Assembly: GCA_019722365.1 (NCBI GenBank)
Contig: JADFUC010001434.1
Coordinates: 1 to 64,000 of the forward strand
Direction: 5' to 3'
DNA length: 64,000 nucleotides
DNA from: Lithospermum erythrorhizon
Taxonomy: Eukaryota; Streptophyta; Magnoliopsida; Boraginales; Boraginaceae
In this document: one piece after another, positions 59,771 to 64,000 of the stretch
How positions within the stretch are numbered: the stretch's first letter is position 1
Layout of the letters: every line of letters starts with the position of its first letter
Notes under the pieces: model-generated
What the model saw: only the letters and a program-made list of their open reading frames with translations
Told to the model about the DNA's origin: nothing
The model's database searches: none
Position numbers and translations under genes: made by a program

Positions 59771-61458
59771 TAGTGTTATCCTAAGTTTTTAATGCATTTC
59801 AATAAATACAAAACTAATCGCATAAAAGTAAATATTTATAGGAATTAAGTACTATATATATAATATAATATTATCGCCGTAAAAATTACACTCAGCATCC
59901 ATCAAAGCATAACATATTACGTAAATGCATGATAAATAATCAACATTACATTTAGCATATATAACATGGATGAAGCATGAAGTACGAACACAGATTGCAT
60001 GTCAAGAATACTCAACAAATGAAATAAACTATTTAATTTGTCTAAATGTAAAATCACTAATAATCTAATTCTAGTATTTATTTGATATTTTATATTAATA
60101 AGGTGTTGTTAATATCTGATAATATTAACAAATCTCAAAATTAATATTTTATATTAAAATATGATAATATCTAATTTCAAATATGTCATTAATATCTAAT
60201 ATTAATAACATGTTTAATTAATATCACAATATTAAAACAACTAGTATTTTCCAAAAATACTATTTTTTTACACTATGATGATTAATTTTCAAATTATATT
60301 TATAATTTGAAAGTCTAATTATCTCTCTCGTAATCATAGGTCTCAAAAATTAATTTTAATCAATTTACAAAATATTATAATTAAACCTAATAATAATTAG
60401 AATTTTATTAATTAAATGCATTAGTTTCAATTAATTACAATAAATAATTAAATTTAATACAATCTTATTAGAACTAATTTTAATAATAGGTTAAAATAAA
60501 TTGATTAAAATAATTTTCTATAAGAAGTCAAATTTAATCCAATTCAATTGGTTTCTAATAAATCAATTTTAGCAAAAATCCATCAAGAATTAAGTTTGAG
60601 TCAAATCGGAACTCAATTGAACCATTAAATAACTAAATTGGACTATCCAATTAATAAATAGTGGACCGGTTCAACCAACCCATAAGAGCCAACCCCGAAC
60701 ACGCCCGTCGGACGAAATATCGGCTAAGCTCAAAATGATGGATTAGCTGCGCGCGTAAGCCCGTACGTTCAAAGCGAGTTTGAGCATCCACGTGCGGCTT
60801 TAGCGTCCGTGACAAAAGGCCGACCCGTCCAGCGCCCGGCGTCGCGATAGCGTGTGGTGGCGGCGTGGTTGACGTAATAAATCGATTGATGTGGCGTGCA
60901 CGTTATTAGGCAGCGTGCCAAGCGGATAGGCGTCGTTGCCCGTATAACCCAAGTAGCGTGGGCCTTAGCGTATTATCGCGTGGCAAAGCCTTATCGAAAA
61001 CCAAACTCGAATCATATCGAGATTTGAGTCGTGGGTCGGATCAAATCGAGGTTGACCGAGTCAGCGGTCGGTCAACGAGTTGATGACTTTTGTCTGAATG
61101 GCGTCATTGCGACATTAGCTAAGCGGTGATGTGGCGGCCTTGGCATCCAGTTTTTTAATGCGATTCGATTCGACCGCATTCGATGGTTTTACTCATTTTA
61201 ATTAATAAAGTGATATGAAAATTAATTCGAAAAATTTCGAATTTTTTTTCAAAAATCAGAAATATTATTTGAAATTTTTCCACATTAATAAATTTTGAAA
61301 ATAATTAATAATTAATTATATTTAATTTATCTAATCACGCTAATTGATCATTAAAATTAAAACATCATTAATTACAATTTAGAGATACAAATCGATCTGC
61401 AATTTAGCAAAACAGTTTTTATAATAGTAGTCCGCGTAACCTAAGCTATGAGGCCCTT
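59771..61458. other. Unassigned AT-rich DNA with a GC-rich patch at about 60690-61180
   Basis: Very AT-rich DNA is broken by about 0.5 kb that is rich in CG (for example GCGCCCGGCGTCGCGATAGC). No coding pattern was found in either part. Confidence 0.4.
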
Positions 61459-61629
61459 TGTTGGATTCTACATCGTATCTAAAAGTTATAAATTAATCGG
61501 ATAGAATCCAGGATACTACAGATTAAACAAAAATTATAAGCAATGAATTACTAGAGTGTACCTTTCTTCTTGAATATTTTAATGGCAGCAGAATTGAATG
61601 ATGAGCTCGAATACCCAAAGCGGGGTATA
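61459..61629 (+). mobile_element. Copia LTR fragment (family TGTTGGATTC)
   Basis: The first 171 bases match the LTR at 30990 (TGTTGGATTCTACATC, ATTTTAATGGCAGC, GAATTGAATGATGAG). It is then cut by the LTR that begins at 61630. Confidence 0.78.
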
Positions 61630-64000
61630 TGTAAAAACCGGTAACGACTCGTAATTAATAAATTAAAATGTGGGATTATTAAATTGATTAACGTAAAATT
61701 TGAAACCACTTTATATTTTATGTACGATAAATGTTAAGTTTGGGTATTTATAGACGAGGTAAGTTGAATCGAGAGGTATCGCTTGAACTAAAACGGTCGA
61801 ATTCGCATCCGAATAAGCTCGTTTTCCCCTCATTCTTTCCGCACACCAAACAAGCCTTAAGAGTGGAAAAAAAAGCAAAACCACGTCTCCCTTCCCTACT
61901 CCCACTTTTGATTTTTCTTTGTCCGATTTCTCATCCATCTCGCAAGCCGGACCCCAAATTTCTTGGAAAGTTTTCCCTTTCGTCATCCTCTTCGATTGAG
62001 TAAAAAGGCTGAAACTTTTGTGTATTTCTTGAGTTTCGACTAGGTTGACTTTGTTGACTTTTTGGGTTTTTGATTTTTTATTGCTTGATTGATTCTTGGG
62101 CTTTAAATTAATTGTTCTTGAGTTGAGAGTACGGGCTTGGATGAGGTGTGACGTTTAGGGATGTTGACTTTTTTGGGAATTTAACTTAGTTTGACTTGGT
62201 TTTTGGGGGTTATTATTATATGTAATTATTGTCTAGGCTGAGAATTATATGAGTATATGAGATTATAATAATCGATTCTTGGGTTAGAAAAGTGTTGGAA
62301 AAGTTGGGTTGACTTCGGGTTTGACTTGGTCAAAACGTGTTAAAATGATATAGGTATGATCTTGGGTCCTTATTATAGTTGTTTAGAGGTGAAATTGTGG
62401 TTTAAAGGTTGTCGGATGAATATATGTTGGAATTAGTTTTTATTAGTTTTGAGTAGTAGTTGGGTTTTGGGATTAGGAGTTGTTAGAAATGGGTTTAACT
62501 AGTTGGAAAAGTTAATAATTGGGATTGTTTAAATTTGTTTAGGTGTTAGTATTTGGGTTAGTGTGAGGGCGAAAGTTTAAGATTTAGGATTAGTTGAAAC
62601 TTTGTCGTTTAGTTGCTCGTTGAAGTTTAACTAGTAATATTTTACTGAAAAATTGGCTAATGGGTACTAAAAATTGCTAATGATAATTTATAAACGAAAT
62701 TAGAAATAATTGTACTTTAAATTGTTTTTGTTTTAGACTTGAGCAGCAGCTTGCGGATCGATTGAAACTTCCGCGGGTGCTAGTAGTGCTTAGCCAAGGT
62801 GGGGATTTATCACTCGTTTGATAACATTATTTACGTTTGAGTGAAGTGTATGGTAAATTGATATGTGATTATGTATTTGTGTTATGAACTTATCTGTTAG
62901 TGTAGTTGTGAATTTGTGGAAATGTTGAGTTGTTTGATGGTTGTGTTAGATACATTATGGTAGTATGTTCTATATGGAATTGTTGACTTGGGTATATTAT
63001 GGCTGCTATATTGAGAATGTTGTGCGATTGTTGCTTTGTTGTTCTATCTGGGTTGTTCTAGTTGTTGTGATGTTGGTTGAGTCGTGTGTGGTTGTGTTTG
63101 TCATGGTTGGTATGTTGGTGTGATGTTAGTTGTTGGTCATGTTTGGTTTCATATAGAGGTGGTGGCGCCCGTATTGGGATAATGGGCATGATGGAGTCGC
63201 GTGTAAGTCGTTTGTCTTGAGATGGGGTGCAATCATGTATATGTGTGATCGAGAAGGGGTGACTGCCGGGAAAGGAGATGATGCCAGTGTTCTATGGGTG
63301 TGCGAAGGGATGGCTTGCCGGGAAAAGGATGATATTATGCTATGTTACGTGGGTAGGCCGCGGAAGAGAACTGCTTGACATTATATAAATCTCGGATACA
63401 GTATTGTGTGCATTGTCCTGCATTGTGTTGACATCGGGTGGATAATAAAGCTGCGTTTGGAATATGGAAGTAATGTCATAGTGCTTGTTTTACAGTGTTA
63501 CATTTATCTTTAGTGTATTTATCATTGTATTGAGAACTTTATGTGTTTGCTAACTTGATTATATGGCGTACTATCTCAAATTTATCATGTAGAATAACGT
63601 AAGTTGAGTCCTTTAAAATGTGTAAATGTTGATGATGGTTACTACCATTTTGATGCTATGAATACTTAGTTTATTCTTTTACCTTATATATATACGTATA
63701 CTCTATCGCTATATTTTTTTATCTATTGTTGTATGTATCTACCGTTCGGATGTGGGTAGAAAAATTTACCCGGTTGATACGTTTCCATAGTTGTAGAAAC
63801 ACCCTTTGACCTCAGTTATTGGTGCCTTTGTATGACGGTTGAGTTCGTGAGTGTCGGTGATTTTACTTAGGTGAGGGACGGGGTGGCTAGGATCACTTAG
63901 CGGTCATCTTTTATTCTCACTCATTTCATATGTACTTAGAATTTAAGGTATTTTGTTTTGCATTGAAATGTATTCGCTATATTATGAAGTATCTTGGTTT
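61630..64000 (+). mobile_element. Long LTR, Tekay/Del-like relative, running off the window
   Basis: Starts TGTAAAAACCGGTAACG, comparable to TGTAATAACCCGTTACG of the LARD LTR. Further on it shares GAAACTTTTGT and GTTGACTTTGTTGACTTTTT with 57800-57850, in the same order and at a comparable distance. A TATA-like GGGTATTTATAGACG lies near 61741. The 3' end is outside the window. Confidence 0.62.

Noticed and set aside
57346..59775. The LTR at 57351-59770 as a solo LTR with target duplication, or as the 5' LTR of an element whose 3' LTR starts at 61630
   Set aside because: Flanks TAATT and TAGTG differ, and 61459-61629 (a copia LTR) lies directly before the second LTR, which makes it a separate insertion. 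Only the LTR itself is supported.

Overview
This is a plant nuclear window, almost certainly from a eudicot with a repeat-rich genome. One intact protein gene, an intron-containing homologue of the RNA-binding protein LIF2 (hnRNP Q-like), sits in about 7 kb of ordinary AT-rich DNA (roughly 22.4-29 kb). Nearly everything else is transposable-element DNA in nested layers. I recognise Ty3/gypsy elements of the Tat/Retand type, LTRs of a Tekay/Del-like chromovirus family, Ty1/copia LTRs, a Cassandra-type TRIM with 5S rRNA-like LTRs, two elements with long terminal inverted repeats (Mutator-like), a broken hAT transposase and three MITEs. The exact species cannot be told from the sequence.

Left block (1-19.2 kb). 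A Tat-type gypsy element on the minus strand has its promoter and leader near 17.5-17.7 kb, gag at 17.46-15.9 kb, and protease plus the start of reverse transcriptase at 1.45 kb to the window edge. Its gag is split by a 14.4-kb insertion (1455-15897) with the order LTR - spacer - LTR - spacer - LTR. The three LTRs are about 3.5 kb each and the two non-coding spacers about 2.0 kb. Each spacer has an initiator-tRNA-Met primer-binding site next to the LTR, and the opposite end keeps a relic of a chromovirus pol terminus. This is a large non-coding retrotransposon derivative (LARD-like) in a tandem arrangement. Each LTR carries a minisatellite whose units keep small hairpin arms. A 1.3-kb inverted-repeat element (17.86-19.17 kb) follows.

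Middle block (19.2-31 kb). A hAT transposase relic, split by a roughly 0.5-kb insertion, is followed by the LIF2-like gene: minus strand, eight coding exons, 499 residues. A likely non-coding first exon lies at about 28.7 kb, separated by a 2.7-kb 5'-UTR intron that contains a Stowaway-like MITE. Two related 0.6-kb MITEs flank the gene.

Right block (31-64 kb). A second Tat-type element on the minus strand runs from its 5' LTR at 53.1 kb through gag, protease, RT, RNase H and integrase (52.1-47.6 kb) and a 3' region with tandem repeats (about 46.8-47.1 kb). Its 3' end resumes at 34.4-33.5 kb and its likely 3' LTR at 33.5-31.8 kb. Between these halves lies a plus-strand copia element (34.4-46.5 kb). 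Its 5' LTR is itself broken by a MULE carrying an aspartic-protease fragment and a Cassandra insertion (35.05-37.24 kb) and by a solo chromovirus LTR (37.35-39.66 kb); its body holds another solo LTR with perfect target duplications (41.35-42.68 kb). A further solo copia LTR sits in the Tat 3' LTR (32.30-33.29 kb). The last 11 kb hold unassigned DNA, a chromovirus LTR (57.35-59.77 kb), a GC-rich patch, a copia LTR fragment and the start of another long LTR that runs off the window.

Apart from the LIF2-like gene, every coding segment carries frameshifts or stops. No viral, toxin, CRISPR or bacterial-type system is present.
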